Assembly: GCF_014489475.1 (NCBI RefSeq)
Contig: NZ_CP060820.1
Location: 2,558,001 to 2,622,000, forward strand
Origin: Lysobacter terrestris
GTDB taxonomy: Bacteria; Pseudomonadota; Gammaproteobacteria; Xanthomonadales; Xanthomonadaceae
Direction: 5' to 3'
DNA: 64,000 nucleotides
The notes beneath the pieces were generated by a model that did no database searches, was not told the DNA's origin, and worked only from the letters and a program-made list of their open reading frames with translations. This document shows positions 54,123 through 64,000 of the stretch, one piece after another. Position numbers and translations under genes: made by a program. Position 1 is the stretch's first letter. Each line of letters begins with the position of its first letter.

Positions 54123-54998
54123 TCAGCGATCGCGTTCGATCGCCATGCGCCCGAGCGCAGCCAGCGCGTCGGCGCGATCGCCGAAGGGGGCGAGCGCGGT
54201 GCGCATCGCGTCGGCGAGTTCCTGCAGGCGCAGGCGCGAGGCATCCAGTCCGATCAGCGCCGGGAACGTCGCCTTGTCCTGGGCCACGTCCTTGCCCGCG
54301 GTCTTGCCGAGCGTGGCGCTGTCGCCTTCGACGTCGAGGATGTCGTCGCGGACCTGGAAGGCCAGGCCCAGCGCCGCGGCATAGCGATCGAGGGCCTGCA
54401 ACCGGTCGGCATCGGCGCCGCCGCACAGCGCGCCCATGCGCACCGATGCGCGGATCAGCGCGCCGGTCTTGAGCGCATGCAGGCGTTCGAGCGCTTCGAC
54501 GCCGAGCCGGGTGCCCGTGGCATCGATGTCCAGCGCCTGGCCGCCGCACATGCCCGCCACGCCCGAGGCCTGCGCGAGCGTGCGCAGCAGTTCCACGCGG
54601 ATGCCATCCGCGACCGGCGCCTGCGCGGCGACTTCGAACGCCAGTGACTGCAGTGCATCGCCGGCGAGGATCGCGGTGGCTTCGTCGAAGGCGACATGCA
54701 CGGTGGGCTGGCCGCGGCGCAGCGCGTCGTCGTCCATCGCCGGCAGGTCGTCGTGGACCAGCGAATAGGCGTGGATCAGTTCGACCGCGGCCGCCGGGGC
54801 ATCGAGCGCTGTTTCATTCGCGCCGCACAACGCGCCGCTGGCGTACACCAGCAGCGGACGCATGCGCTTGCCGCCCAGCAGTACGGCGTGCTGCATCGCG
54901 GCGTGCAGGCGCTGCGGCGAGGTCGTCGGATCGGGTAGGGCGCGCGTCAGCGCGGCATCGACGCGTACGCGCCAATGCTGGAAAAGCGGATCAGGCAT
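54123..54998 (-). CDS. ispA: Farnesyl diphosphate synthase
   Basis: 291 residues. First Asp-rich motif DDLPAMDDD (83-91), second in [12 protein letters not shown]; chain-length determining region fits short-chain (C15) synthases. Condenses isopentenyl units for quinones, undecaprenol and related products. Its start overlaps the xseB stop by eight bases. Confidence 0.93.
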   Translation of the reverse strand: MPDPLFQHWRVRVDAALTRALPDPTTSPQRLHAAMQHAVLLGGKRMRPLLVYASGALCGANETALDAPAAAVELIHAYSLVHDDLPAMDDDALRRGQPTVHVAFDEATAILAGDALQSLAFEVAAQAPVADGIRVELLRTLAQASGVAGMCGGQALDIDATGTRLGVEALERLHALKTGALIRASVRMGALCGGADADRLQALDRYAAALGLAFQVRDDILDVEGDSATLGKTAGKDVAQDKATFPALIGLDASRLRLQELADAMRTALAPFGDRADALAALGRMAIERDR

Positions 54999-55272
54999 CG
55001 GGCGCTGCGAACGGCTCGGCGCTGCCGGGGTCCTGCGGATCGCTGAGCAGGCGCACGCGCAGCTCTGCCTGTTCCAGTGCGGTCTGGCAGCGGCGGTAGA
55101 GGCCGACGCCGCGTTCGTAGGCCGCGAGCGAATCCTCCAGGCTCATGTCGCCGCGCTCCATCTGTTCGACCAGCTGCTCGAGCGAGTCCAGGGACTGCTC
55201 GAAATCGGCTACGTCATTCGTCGCGGAGGGCGAAGCGGCGGACGTGTCTTTGTCGGGTTTGCGGGCGGCCAT
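54991..55272 (-). CDS. xseB: Exodeoxyribonuclease VII small subunit
   Basis: 93 residues. [53 protein letters not shown] is the XseB helical hairpin, here with a short N-terminal extension rich in Ser/Asp. Overlaps ispA, the standard pairing. Confidence 0.94.
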   Translation of the reverse strand: MAARKPDKDTSAASPSATNDVADFEQSLDSLEQLVEQMERGDMSLEDSLAAYERGVGLYRRCQTALEQAELRVRLLSDPQDPGSAEPFAAPDA

Positions 55273-55304
55273 GGTGGAAAGTTTGAGGGCCGGGTGCGGG
55301 CGGG

Positions 55305-56597
55305 TCAATCGCGTTGCCAGTGCAAGCGTGCGCCGCGTTCGCGCAGCCAGGCGTCGAAGCCGGCCGAATACGCCAGGTCGGCGGCGGCGAGCAGCTCTCC
55401 GGCCGCATCCGACAGCAGCGGCAGGCGCTCGCGGACCCACGCGGGGATGCCCAGGTCCTGCAGCACGTGCTTGAGCGCATGGCTGTGCGCGCGTCCGGGC
55501 AGGACGATGCGTTCGCCGCCCTGGCGTGCGTGGACGACGACGGCCGTTTCGAAGCCGCGGCTTCCCGACAGGGACAGCCGTGAACCGTCCGGCAGCGCCA
55601 GGGGTGTCGTGCCATCCCAGGGTTGGCGCCAATCGGCGGCGAGCGGCTGCTGCGCCTGGCCGGCGTGCAGCAGGTCGCGCCACGCGCGGATTTCGGCGCG
55701 CTGCCAGCGGAAGCGGGGTTCGGCATCGGCGCGCGCCGGCAGGATCTCGGCTTCGATGCGTGCGATGCCTTCGGCGGGCAGGGGCGGCAGGGCGAGTTCG
55801 CGGATCCACAGGCGCAGGACGCGTGCGCGCCGCTCCGCAGGCAGTGCGCACAGGGCGTCGCGTGCGAGCACGTGCGCATCGGCGGTGCGTGCCATCGCGA
55901 GGCAACGGGCGTCCTCCGCGGCCAGCAGGGTGTCGGCTTGTGCGCACAGGTCCGCCGCCGCGGCCAGGCCCGCCTCGGCGTGCGGCCAGCGCTCGCGCAG
56001 CAGCGGCAGTAGTTGAGCGCGTAGGAAGTTGCGATCGAAGCGGGCGTCGGCGTTGCTCGGGTCTTCCACCCATTGCAGGCCGTGCGCGTTCGCGTAGGCG
56101 TGGAGTTCGTCGCGCCGGCGATCGAGCAGGGGGCGCCACAGCCAGCCGTGGGCGAACCGTCGCCACGGACGCATGGCGCCCAGGCCGTCGACGCCCGAGC
56201 CGCGCAGCGCGCGTAGCAGGAAGGTCTCGGCCTGGTCGTCGCGGTGGTGGGCGAGGACCAGCACCTCGTCGGCTGCGAGCGCGTCGGCGAATACGGCATG
56301 CCGCGCGTGGCGCGCGGCGGCTTCCAGCCCTTCGCCCGCGGCCACGACGGCGACGCGTACGCTTTGCAGCGCTACCTGCAGTTGCGCGCACGCGTGCTCG
56401 CAATAGCGCTGCCAGGCATCGGCGTCCGCGTGCAGGCCGTGATGGACGTGCACGGCACGCAGCCCGCGTTGGCGCACTTCCGGCAATGCGGCCAGTGCGT
56501 GCAGCAGCACGACCGAATCCAGCCCGCCGCTCAGGCCGACCACGAGCGCGCCGCCCGTGGGCAGCACCGAAGCGGTCAGGAGCGGCGTGGAATCCAT
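55305..56597 (-). CDS. tilS: tRNA(Ile)-lysidine synthase
   Basis: 430 residues. PP-loop [11 protein letters not shown] at 23-33 and [33 protein letters not shown] in the N-terminal ATPase domain; C-terminal TilS substrate-binding domains follow. Converts C34 to lysidine in tRNA-Ile(CAU). Followed by xseB-ispA on the same strand. Confidence 0.93.
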   Translation of the reverse strand: MDSTPLLTASVLPTGGALVVGLSGGLDSVVLLHALAALPEVRQRGLRAVHVHHGLHADADAWQRYCEHACAQLQVALQSVRVAVVAAGEGLEAAARHARHAVFADALAADEVLVLAHHRDDQAETFLLRALRGSGVDGLGAMRPWRRFAHGWLWRPLLDRRRDELHAYANAHGLQWVEDPSNADARFDRNFLRAQLLPLLRERWPHAEAGLAAAADLCAQADTLLAAEDARCLAMARTADAHVLARDALCALPAERRARVLRLWIRELALPPLPAEGIARIEAEILPARADAEPRFRWQRAEIRAWRDLLHAGQAQQPLAADWRQPWDGTTPLALPDGSRLSLSGSRGFETAVVVHARQGGERIVLPGRAHSHALKHVLQDLGIPAWVRERLPLLSDAAGELLAAADLAYSAGFDAWLRERGARLHWQRD

Positions 56598-56727
56598 CGC
56601 CGCATCGTAGCGCGGCGACGCAGCCGGGCGCGTTGCGGCACGGGCCGCAAGGGTTGCAGTGACGCATGGCACGCAATGGGCGCGGGCGCCTTCGCGACAA
56701 TGGGCGCAATCCCCATGGAGTTGGCCC

Positions 56728-57876
56728 ATGCGTTTGTCCGGATGCGTGCTGTCGATGTTGTTGGCGGTTTCGGCGGGGGCCGTCCATGCGGCCGACGTGG
56801 TGGCCGCGGCAAGGCCGTTCGGCCAGGACGCGGCGCGCGCGATCATCGCGCAGAGCCGCAAGGTCCTGTCGCCGAACGGGGTCGAGGAACTCAAGCAGGT
56901 CGAGATCGGCGGCATCCGCCAATGGATCTCGGTGCGCGGCAACGACCGCCGCAATCCGATCCTGCTGTACCTGCACGGCGGCCCGGGTTCGGTGGAGATG
57001 GTGGAGTCCTACGGCTACCAGCGGCCGTGGGAGGACTTCTTCACCGTCGTGCAGTGGGACCAGCGCGGCGCGGGCAAGACCTTCGCCGCGAACACGCCCG
57101 CCGCGATGGCGCCGCGCATGAGCATCGACGGCATGGTCGCCGATGCGGAAGAGATGATCCGCTACCTCATGGCCACCTACGGCAAGCGGAAGATCTTCGT
57201 CCTCGGCCATTCATGGGGCAGCATCGTCGGTGAGGAGATCGCGCGTCGCCATCCGCAATGGCTGCATGCCTACCTGGGCGCGGGCCAGATCGCCGACATG
57301 GCGCAGAGCGAGGCGATCGGCTACCGCTGGGCGCTCGGACGCGCGCGTGCGGAGGGCAACACGCAGGCCATCCGCGAACTGGAAGCGCTGGCGCCGTATC
57401 CGGGACCGCCGGGCCGCCTCACCCTCGAACGCATCGGCGCGCAGCGCACGTGGACCATGCATTACGGCGGGCTCGCGTGGGGGCGCAGCGAGTTCAAGCC
57501 GTTCGACGATGCGCGCAAGTTGTCGCCCGACTACAGCAACGCGGAACTGCAGGCGATCGACCACGGCGGGCTGTACTCGCTGGGCTACCTGCTGCCGGCG
57601 ATGGAGCAGGTCGACTTCGGCGGCAACACCCGCTTCGGCTGCCCGATTTTCATCTTCAACGGCCGGCACGACTACACGACGTCGTTCGAAGTGGCCGCGC
57701 GCTGGTTCGATGCCTTGCAGGCACCGCTGAAGCGGATGTTCTGGTTCGAGGACTCGGCGCACATGATGATGCAGGAGCAGCCGGGGTTGTTCCTCATGCA
57801 CCTGGTCAACGACGTGCGGCCGCTGGCGGTGCGGGCGGGGGATGCGCCGCCCGGCGAAGTCGCTTCGAAGAAGTGA
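56728..57876 (+). CDS. Exported alpha/beta hydrolase, proline-iminopeptidase-like
   Basis: 382 residues. Signal peptide to about residue 21 (AGAVHAADV). Oxyanion motif [19 protein letters not shown], nucleophile elbow [18 protein letters not shown], and acid/His near the C-terminus ([23 protein letters not shown]). The HGGPG plus DQRGxGxT pattern is that of the S33 prolyl aminopeptidase group; substrate not known. Periplasmic. Confidence 0.88.
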   Translation: MRLSGCVLSMLLAVSAGAVHAADVVAAARPFGQDAARAIIAQSRKVLSPNGVEELKQVEIGGIRQWISVRGNDRRNPILLYLHGGPGSVEMVESYGYQRPWEDFFTVVQWDQRGAGKTFAANTPAAMAPRMSIDGMVADAEEMIRYLMATYGKRKIFVLGHSWGSIVGEEIARRHPQWLHAYLGAGQIADMAQSEAIGYRWALGRARAEGNTQAIRELEALAPYPGPPGRLTLERIGAQRTWTMHYGGLAWGRSEFKPFDDARKLSPDYSNAELQAIDHGGLYSLGYLLPAMEQVDFGGNTRFGCPIFIFNGRHDYTTSFEVAARWFDALQAPLKRMFWFEDSAHMMMQEQPGLFLMHLVNDVRPLAVRAGDAPPGEVASKK

Positions 57877-57891
57877 CGCAGTGGCATGAAA

Positions 57892-57920
57892 AAAGCCGCC
57901 GGTGACGAACCGGCGGCTTT
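57892..57920. terminator. Bidirectional terminator between the hydrolase gene and accA
   Basis: AAAGCCGCCGGT and ACCGGCGGCTTT form a 12-bp perfect stem with a 5-base loop between two convergent genes. Confidence 0.88.
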
Positions 57921-57947
57921 CTCGTATCGCTAATGCGGCGGCAGTAA

Positions 57948-58907
57948 TCAGGCCGCCTCGTACGCCCCGTAGCTGCGCAGGCGCTTGTAGCGTCGATCGA
58001 GCAGTTCCGGCACCGGGACGTTCTCCAGCGCGTCCAACTCGTTCAACAGCACGGCCTTCAGGCGCTTGGCCATCTGCGTGGGATTGCGGTGCGCGCCGCC
58101 GATGGGTTCGCGCACGATCTTGTCGATCAGGCCGAGGTCCTTCAGGCGCTTGGCGGTCATGCCGAGTTGCTCGGCGGCGTCCTTGGCCTTCTCCGCCGTC
58201 TTCCACAGGATCGAGGCGCAGCCTTCCGGGGTGATCACCGAGTAGGTGCTGTATTCGAGCATCAGCGTGCGGTCGCCGACGCCGATGGCGAGCGCGCCGC
58301 CGGAGCCGCCTTCGCCGATCACGGTGCAGATGATCGGCACCTTGAGTTCCGACATCTCCAGCAGGTTGCGCGCGATCGCTTCGGACTGGCCACGCTCCTC
58401 GGCATCGATGCCCGGCCATGCGCCGGCGGTGTCGATGAAGGTGAGGATCGGCAGGCGGAAGCGTTCGGCCAGCTTCATCAGGCGCAGCGCCTTGCGGTAA
58501 CCCTCGGGCTTGGGCATGCCGAAGTTGCGGCGGACCTTGGCCTTGGTGTCGCGGCCCTTTTCGTGGCCGATGACCACGACGCTGCGACCGTCGATGCGGG
58601 CGAGGCCGCCGACGATGGCGTTGTCGTTGGCGAAGGCGCGGTCGCCGGCGAGTTCCTGGAACTCGTCGCAGATCACGCGCAGGTAGTCGAGCGTGTACGG
58701 TCGCGACGGATGGCGCGACAGCTGCGAGACCTGCCACGGGGTCAGGTCGCGGAAGATGTGGGCGGTGCGCAGGCGCAGCTTTTCGCGCAGCGCGTGCACT
58801 TCGGCATCGACATTGACCGCAGGGCCATGGCTGGCATGCAGCACTTCCTGGATGCGGGCTTCCAGGTCGGCGATGGGTTGTTCGAAGTCGAGGTAGTTCG
58901 GGTTCAT
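57948..58907 (-). CDS. accA: Acetyl-CoA carboxylase carboxyltransferase subunit alpha
   Basis: 319 residues from the ATG at 58907. [18 protein letters not shown] at the start and the crotonase-fold carboxyltransferase core ([56 protein letters not shown]). First committed step of fatty acid synthesis, partner of AccD. Follows dnaE, the usual gammaproteobacterial order. Confidence 0.96.
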   Translation of the reverse strand: MNPNYLDFEQPIADLEARIQEVLHASHGPAVNVDAEVHALREKLRLRTAHIFRDLTPWQVSQLSRHPSRPYTLDYLRVICDEFQELAGDRAFANDNAIVGGLARIDGRSVVVIGHEKGRDTKAKVRRNFGMPKPEGYRKALRLMKLAERFRLPILTFIDTAGAWPGIDAEERGQSEAIARNLLEMSELKVPIICTVIGEGGSGGALAIGVGDRTLMLEYSTYSVITPEGCASILWKTAEKAKDAAEQLGMTAKRLKDLGLIDKIVREPIGGAHRNPTQMAKRLKAVLLNELDALENVPVPELLDRRYKRLRSYGAYEAA

Positions 58908-59025
58908 GCGTTGGCCGCGGCCGGTGAAGGGCGGAAGTGTAGCCGAGGTGAGGGAAAGGGGCCGTACGGGGGTGTTTGTTGGCGCGTTCGCCGGCGTTGC
59001 CGGCACCGGAACTGTGACCGCCGGC

Positions 59026-62000
59026 CTACCAGGGCCGCGAGAACGCCAGCTTTACCGTCCGCACGCCCGGTTGCGAGCGCAGCGCGCCCGGCAAGTCCGC
59101 GTCGACACGGATGGAATGCGTGCCGTTGAGGTCGAGCATGCCGGCCACGCCTTCGCGCAACAGGTCCAGGCGCAGCGGCGTCGCGCCCGGGCGGTGCTTG
59201 GCGAGCAACGAGTCCACGCGCGCCCAGGTGCCGGGAACGCGCAGGTCCAGGCGCAGCGACAGGCGCTGCGCATGCTTGGCGCACAACTGCGAGTAATCCC
59301 AGCAGCGCTGCGCCTTCAACGCGAAGCCGCCGCTGAAGGCGTCCTCGCGCAGGCCGCCCTGCACGATCAGCAGGCGATCGCGCGCGATCAGCTGGGCGAA
59401 CTCGTTGTAGGTCTCGGCGAAGAAGGCGCATTCGAGGCGGCCGCGGCCGTCCTCGATCTGCACGAACATCTGGCTGTCGCCTTTCTTGCGCAGGCCGACG
59501 ACCTGGCCGGCGACCACGGTTTCCAGTTCTGGGCGCCAGCCGCTGCGCGCGCTTTCCGGCCGCGATTCCCAGATGCGTTCGAGGTCGCCGAGGTCGTGGC
59601 CGACCAGCGCGCGCAGTTCCTCGCGGTAGGGATCGAAGGGATGGCCGCTGAGGTAATGCCCGAGCGTGTCGCGTTCGCCGCTGAGCAGCTGCACCAGCGG
59701 CCACTCGTCGGTTTCCTTCAGTTCGATGTGCAGCGCGGGCGCCGCGGTTTCCGCGCCGCCGAACAGCGAGACCTGTCCGGCTTCGCGTTCGCGTGCGAGC
59801 TGCTCGGTGGCCTTGAGCACTTCCGGTAGCTGCAGGCTGAGGCTGGCGCGGTTTTTCCCCAGCGCATCGAGCGCACCGGCCTGCACCAGCGCTTCCAGCG
59901 CACGCTTGTTGAGCTTGCTGCTGTCGACGCGCTTGCAGAAGTCGAGCAGGTCGACGAATTCGCCGGCGCGACGCGCCTCGACGATCGCCTCGCACGCGCC
60001 GCGGCCGACGCCCTTCACCGCGCCGATGCCGTAGCGGATGGTGTCCGGTGTCGTCGCTTCGAACATGTACGCCGACGCGTTCACGTCCGGCGGCAGCACG
60101 GTCAGGCCCATCACCCGCGCTTCGTCGAGGAAGCCCACCACCTTGTCGGTGTTGTCCATGTCAGAGGACATCACCGCGGCCATGAACTCGGCCGGGTAGT
60201 GCACCTTAAGCCACGCGGTCTGATACGCGACCAGCGCGTACGCCGCCGAGTGCGACTTGTTGAAGCCGTACTCGGCGAACTTCTCCATCAGGTCGAAGAT
60301 CGGGCTCGCCTTGCTCGCCGGGATGCCGCGCTCGAGGCAGCCGGCCTCGAACTTGGCGCGTTCCTTCGCCATCTCCTCGGGCTTCTTCTTGCCCATCGCG
60401 CGGCGCAGCATGTCGGCGCCGCCGAGCGTGTAGCCCGCCAGTACCTGCGCGATCTGCATCACCTGTTCCTGGTACACGATGACGCCGTAGGTCGGCGCCA
60501 GCACCGGTTCCAGCGAGTCGTGCGGGTAGGTGACTTCGGCGTTGCCGTGCTTGCGGTCGACCCAGTCGCGGTCCATCCCCGAGCCCAGCGGGCCGGGACG
60601 GAACAGCGCGGCGAGCGCGATGATGTCCTCGAACGTATCCGGCTTCGCGCGCTTGAGCAGCTCGCGCATGCCGCGCGATTCGAACTGGAACACCGCGACC
60701 GAATCGCCGCGCGCGAACAGCTCGTAGGTCGGCTTGTCGGTCAGCTCCAGCGCGGTGATGTCGAGCGGTTCGGTGCCCTCGCGCGCGCGGCGCACGTTGA
60801 TCGCCTTCACTGCCCAATCGATGATCGTGAGCGTGCGCAGGCCGAGGAAGTCGAACTTCACCAGGCCGACCGCTTCGACGTCGTCCTTGTCGAACTGGGT
60901 GACCGGATTCCGGCCGCGGCCTTCGCCGTCGTGTTCGGCGAACAGCGGGCAGAAGTCGCTGAGCGGCGAAGGCGCGATCACCACGCCGCCGGCGTGCTTG
61001 CCGGCGTTGCGGGTGAGGTCTTCGAGGCTGCGCGCGAGATCGAGCAGGTCGCGGACGTCGTCTTCGGCGTGGTAACGCTGGATCAGGTCGGCCGAGGCGA
61101 GGTTGCTGTCCTTCTTCGCGGCTTCCGATTCGCCCAACGCATCGTCGAGGCAGATGCCCAGCGTGTTCGGGATCAGCTTGGCGATGCCGTCGACCATGCC
61201 ATACGGATGGCCGAGCACGCGCCCGGAGTCGCGTACGACCGCCTTCGCGGCCATGGTGCCGTAGGTGATGATCTGGGAGACGCGGTCGCGACCGTACTTG
61301 CGCGCGACGTAGTCGATCACCTCGTCGCGGCGGTCCATGCAGAAGTCGATGTCGAAGTCGGGCATCGACACGCGTTCGGGATTGAGGAAGCGCTCGAACA
61401 GCAGGTCGTACGGCAACGGATCGAGGTCGGTGATGCCCAGTGCCCACGCGACCAGCGAACCCGCGCCCGAACCGCGGCCCGGGCCCACCGGGATGCCCTG
61501 CGCCTTGCCCCAGTTGATGAAGTCGGCGACGATCAGGAAGTAGCCCGGAAACCCCATCTTGATGATGACGTCCAGCTCGGTTTCCAGGCGCGCGTCGTAG
61601 ATCTCGCGGGTCTTGCCCGGGGCGATCGGGTTCTTTTCCAGGCGCGCGATCAAACCGTCGCGCGCGGTGTTGCGCAGCCACGATTCGATCGTGTGTTCGC
61701 TCGGCACCGGGAAGGCGGGCAGGGCGTATTCGCCCAGCTTCATCGTGACGTTGCAGCGCGTGGCCAGCGCGACCGCGTTGTCGATCGCGTCGGGGATGTC
61801 GGCGAAGAGCTTCGCCATCTCTTCCGACGAGCGCAGGAACTGTTCGGCGCTGTATTCGCGTGGGCGCTTGGGATCGTCGAGCACGCGGCCCGAGGCGATG
61901 CACACGCGCGCCTCGTGCGCCTCGAAACCTTCGGCGTCGAGGAAGCGCGCGTCGTTGCTGGCGACGACGGGCAGGCCGCGGCGCGTTGCCGCGTGCAGGG

Positions 62001-62538
62001 CGAAGGCGTTGAACGCTTCCTCGCCGTCGCGGCCGGTGCGGGTCAGCTCCAGGTGCAGGCGATCGCCGAACACTTCGCGCCAGTCGGCGAGCGAGGCTTC
62101 GGCGAGTTCGTGGCGGTGGCTCGCCACCAGTTGGCCGGCGAGCGACTTGCGCCCGGCCAGCGCGAACAGGCCGGCGTTGTCCTCGCGCAGCCATTCCGGG
62201 CGGATCGCCACGCCATCGATGCGGTGACCTTCCATCCAGGCGCGGCTGAGCAGGCGCGACAGGGTGAGGTAGCCGGTGCGGTCGCGGCACAGCAGGGTCA
62301 TGCGCGCCGGCGTCTCGTTGCCGTCGGCCAGGCCGATGTCGGCGCCGATGATCGGCTTGATGCCCGCGCCCTCGGCGGCCTTGTAGAACTTGACCGCGGC
62401 GAAGAGGTTGTCGAGGTCGGTGACCGCCACCGCCGGCTGGCCCAGCTTCGCGCAGCGCTTGACCAGCTCGCCGATGCGGATCGTCGAGTCGGCGAGCGAA
62501 TACTCGCTGTGCAGATGGAGGTGAACGAAGCGGGACAT
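59026..62538 (-). CDS. dnaE: DNA polymerase III subunit alpha
   Basis: 1170 residues from the ATG at 62538. N-terminal PHP domain ([19 protein letters not shown]), polymerase core with [19 protein letters not shown] catalytic Asp residues, then the helix-hairpin-helix and OB-fold regions to the C-terminus. Main replicative polymerase, DnaE1 type. Confidence 0.97.
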   Translation of the reverse strand: MSRFVHLHLHSEYSLADSTIRIGELVKRCAKLGQPAVAVTDLDNLFAAVKFYKAAEGAGIKPIIGADIGLADGNETPARMTLLCRDRTGYLTLSRLLSRAWMEGHRIDGVAIRPEWLREDNAGLFALAGRKSLAGQLVASHRHELAEASLADWREVFGDRLHLELTRTGRDGEEAFNAFALHAATRRGLPVVASNDARFLDAEGFEAHEARVCIASGRVLDDPKRPREYSAEQFLRSSEEMAKLFADIPDAIDNAVALATRCNVTMKLGEYALPAFPVPSEHTIESWLRNTARDGLIARLEKNPIAPGKTREIYDARLETELDVIIKMGFPGYFLIVADFINWGKAQGIPVGPGRGSGAGSLVAWALGITDLDPLPYDLLFERFLNPERVSMPDFDIDFCMDRRDEVIDYVARKYGRDRVSQIITYGTMAAKAVVRDSGRVLGHPYGMVDGIAKLIPNTLGICLDDALGESEAAKKDSNLASADLIQRYHAEDDVRDLLDLARSLEDLTRNAGKHAGGVVIAPSPLSDFCPLFAEHDGEGRGRNPVTQFDKDDVEAVGLVKFDFLGLRTLTIIDWAVKAINVRRAREGTEPLDITALELTDKPTYELFARGDSVAVFQFESRGMRELLKRAKPDTFEDIIALAALFRPGPLGSGMDRDWVDRKHGNAEVTYPHDSLEPVLAPTYGVIVYQEQVMQIAQVLAGYTLGGADMLRRAMGKKKPEEMAKERAKFEAGCLERGIPASKASPIFDLMEKFAEYGFNKSHSAAYALVAYQTAWLKVHYPAEFMAAVMSSDMDNTDKVVGFLDEARVMGLTVLPPDVNASAYMFEATTPDTIRYGIGAVKGVGRGACEAIVEARRAGEFVDLLDFCKRVDSSKLNKRALEALVQAGALDALGKNRASLSLQLPEVLKATEQLAREREAGQVSLFGGAETAAPALHIELKETDEWPLVQLLSGERDTLGHYLSGHPFDPYREELRALVGHDLGDLERIWESRPESARSGWRPELETVVAGQVVGLRKKGDSQMFVQIEDGRGRLECAFFAETYNEFAQLIARDRLLIVQGGLREDAFSGGFALKAQRCWDYSQLCAKHAQRLSLRLDLRVPGTWARVDSLLAKHRPGATPLRLDLLREGVAGMLDLNGTHSIRVDADLPGALRSQPGVRTVKLAFSRPW

Positions 62539-62616
62539 GCGGACCAAGGCGAACCGGTCCCGCAGGTTAGCAGCCGGGGCCGGGCCGGACGAGATTGACT
62601 TTCCGCGCAGCCGCAG

Positions 62617-62634
62617 GGCGGGCCTGGGCCCGCC
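62617..62634. repeat. REP-like palindrome upstream of dnaE
   Basis: GGCGGGCC TG GGCCCGCC. A second copy GGCGGGCC GG GGCCCGCC lies at 62730-62747, and partial copies (GCAGGCCCGCCC) lie between them. Confidence 0.7.
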
Positions 62635-62729
62635 GAACCGCGCATCTCATCGCGCCGGAAGCTTCGAGCGCCGGCGTTCCCTAAGGCAGGCGCAGGCCCG
62701 CCCTGACGTCAATCCGCAGCGTTCCCGAA

Positions 62730-62747
62730 GGCGGGCCGGGGCCCGCC
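62730..62747. repeat. REP-like palindrome at the 3' end of the DUF1232-like gene
   Basis: Second copy of the GGCGGGCC/GGCCCGCC palindrome, ending one base before the stop codon of the minus-strand gene at 62748; may also act as a terminator. Confidence 0.7.
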
Positions 62748-63404
62748 CTACAGCGGCGATCCGGTCACCCGCAGCGGGCCTTCCGGGGTGCGGCCGTTGG
62801 CGAAATGGATGTCTTCGATGCGCGTGCTCATGCGCATCAGCTCGATCTCGGCCAGCCGGTCGCGCAGCCAGGCGTTGCGCTGTTCTTCCGGCGTTCCGGC
62901 CGGGTGCTCGCTCTGCCGGTAGTCGCAGAAGTCGCGGTATTCGTTCGCTTCCTGCGCGAACGCCGGCCACGCCAGTTCGATCAGCAGCACGTCGTCGAGC
63001 CGGCCCAGCAGCGGCAGGCGATCGGGAATCAGGTCGTCCTCGCGGTCGACATACGCCAGCAGCTTGTTGATGCGCATGCGGGTCGCGTCGTCGGCGTCCC
63101 ATGCGCCGTCGTCGAGCAGCGCGCGCAGTTCGTCCATGCGGCTCAGGCGGGCGTCGAGTTCGGCATACGCCTCGTCCTCCGGCAGCGACAGCAGCCAGGC
63201 CGCCAGTTGCTGCAGGCGCGGCTGGTCGACGCGGGCGGCGTCGGGATACAGCTCGTGCACGAGTTCGTCGAAGTGCACGACCGCGGGGCCGGACAGGGCG
63301 ATTTCGGGGAAGCCCGCCGGAGCGCCGAGGGCGTCGGTGAGGCCGCCGCGGAAATGTTCGAACGGCAATGGGTGATCGGTGGGGGTGGGGTGAGGCATGC
63401 GCAT
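62748..63404 (-). CDS. DUF1232-like protein
   Basis: 218 residues from the ATG at 63404 (GAGGTG upstream); the frame is open further upstream to 63620 but without a better start. Centre contains RINKLLAYVDREDDLIPDRLPLLGRLDDVLLIELAWPAFAQEANEYRDFCDYRQ, which resembles the YkvA/DUF1232 pattern (DLIPDxxPxxGxLDD). Unlike typical members it lacks obvious membrane helices. Related to the partial gene at 63678. Function unknown. Confidence 0.75.
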   Translation of the reverse strand: MRMPHPTPTDHPLPFEHFRGGLTDALGAPAGFPEIALSGPAVVHFDELVHELYPDAARVDQPRLQQLAAWLLSLPEDEAYAELDARLSRMDELRALLDDGAWDADDATRMRINKLLAYVDREDDLIPDRLPLLGRLDDVLLIELAWPAFAQEANEYRDFCDYRQSEHPAGTPEEQRNAWLRDRLAEIELMRMSTRIEDIHFANGRTPEGPLRVTGSPL

Positions 63405-63625
63405 TGGGCACCTCGTTTCCGGCCACGGGTCCATCGAGGACGTTCCTTCGTGGACGCTCCCTTCAGGCGCCGTGCTCGGCCGGTGGCTCGCACGGCCCCG
63501 GGTCCTGGGGTTTGCGATCCGATGATGCGCCGATGCGGCGCGGTCGGACGGCGTTGCCGACGAACGGTTCAGCGCTGCGACGCATTGCTGACTGCGCGAT
63601 CCCGGTTGTGTTTGCGACATGTGAC

Positions 63626-63649
63626 GAGGCCGCCCAGTCGGGCGGCCTC
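63626..63649 (-). terminator. Hairpin after the partial DUF1232-like gene
   Basis: GAGGCCGCCC and GGGCGGCCTC form a 10-bp stem with a 4-base loop, just downstream of the gene at 63678; no clear T-run. Confidence 0.55.
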
Positions 63650-63677
63650 GTGGCGTCGTCCCTGGCAGCCTCCACGC

Positions 63678-64000
63678 TCAATGCACGTAGAAGCACGCCT
63701 CGCGTTGCGGCAGGTAGCTGTTCTCGCGGATGCAGCGGCGTTGCTTCTCCAGGGTGTATTCGGCCCGGCGGGCGTCTTCCCAGTCGTTGCGGCTGAACTG
63801 GAACGCGCCGATTTCGCGGCCGCGCAGCATGGCCTCCAGCGAGCGCAGGCGGCAGTAGTCGAGGAAGGCCGCGACTTCGTCCCGCAGCGCCGGCCAGGCG
63901 GCGTCGACGGCGATGGCGTCGTCCAGGTGGCCGACCGTGGGCAGCGAGTTGGGCAGCAACTGGTAGCGCCCGGTGACGTAATGCACCATCAGGGCGGCGA
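63678..64000 (-). CDS. Partial DUF1232-like protein, 5' end outside the window
   Basis: The minus strand is open from the right edge to a stop at 63678. The visible part (VHYVTGRYQLLPNSLPTVGHLDDAIAVDAAWPALRDEVAAFLDYCRLRSLEAM) aligns with the second half of the neighbouring protein (KLLAYVDREDDLIPDRLPLLGRLDDVLLIELAWPAFAQEANEYRDFCDYRQSE), so the true start almost certainly lies beyond 64000. C-terminal tail with two Cys (RRCIRENSYLPQREACFYVH). Tandem paralogue of the gene at 62748. Confidence 0.72.
   Translation of the reverse strand, partial: AALMVHYVTGRYQLLPNSLPTVGHLDDAIAVDAAWPALRDEVAAFLDYCRLRSLEAMLRGREIGAFQFSRNDWEDARRAEYTLEKQRRCIRENSYLPQREACFYVH

Overview
The window looks like a chromosomal segment of a high-GC gammaproteobacterium of the Xanthomonadaceae (Lysobacter/Luteimonas-like). 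The evidence is the protein sequences, the gene order leuS-lptE-holA-nadD-rsfS followed by rlmH, maf, rng, yhdP, tldD, darP and pmbA, and a 60-bp attC type of the kind known from xanthomonad integrons. Family names are from recognition of the sequence only; no database search was possible.

Region 1 (1-22986) is a large sedentary chromosomal integron. An apparently intact integron integrase (intI, 21926-22954, plus strand) faces away from an attI region (about 21760-21825) and a minus-strand array. The array holds 51 complete gene cassettes (C1 next to attI, C51 at the far end) and one partial cassette (C52) cut by the left edge. 51 attC sites can be placed. 37 cassettes carry one short gene each, nearly all of unknown function and more than half with signal peptides, lipoboxes or membrane segments. 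14 cassettes have no convincing gene. Several of these ORF-less cassettes share ordered sequence blocks, and they own almost all of the structurally divergent attC sites in the array. In 25 of the 37 gene cassettes the attC R'' box supplies the last codon and the TAA stop.

Region 2 (22990-32650) is chromosomal and mostly minus strand: a DUF885 metallopeptidase lipoprotein, a queuosine-precursor transporter (yhhQ type), a DUF502 membrane protein, a Ser/Thr kinase fused to an FGE-sulfatase-like domain, a DUF4442 hotdog protein, a thioredoxin-TPR chaperone, a plus-strand membrane protein, a SemiSWEET-like protein and a secreted amidohydrolase.

Region 3 (32871-54042) is the housekeeping block: leucyl-tRNA synthetase, LptE, DNA polymerase III delta, NadD and RsfS in one direction, then RlmH, Maf, RNase G, YhdP, TldD, DarP and PmbA. 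Two insertions interrupt the usual order: an alkaline phosphatase with a small secreted protein between rsfS and rlmH, and a TonB-type protein plus a SIMPL protein on the opposite strand between rlmH and maf. The TonB gene is flanked by inverted copies of a dispersed repeat.

Region 4 (54061-64000) holds ispA-xseB-tilS (minus strand), an exported alpha/beta hydrolase (plus strand), accA and dnaE (minus strand), and two related DUF1232-like genes, the second cut by the right edge. No rRNA, tRNA, CRISPR array or prophage was seen.
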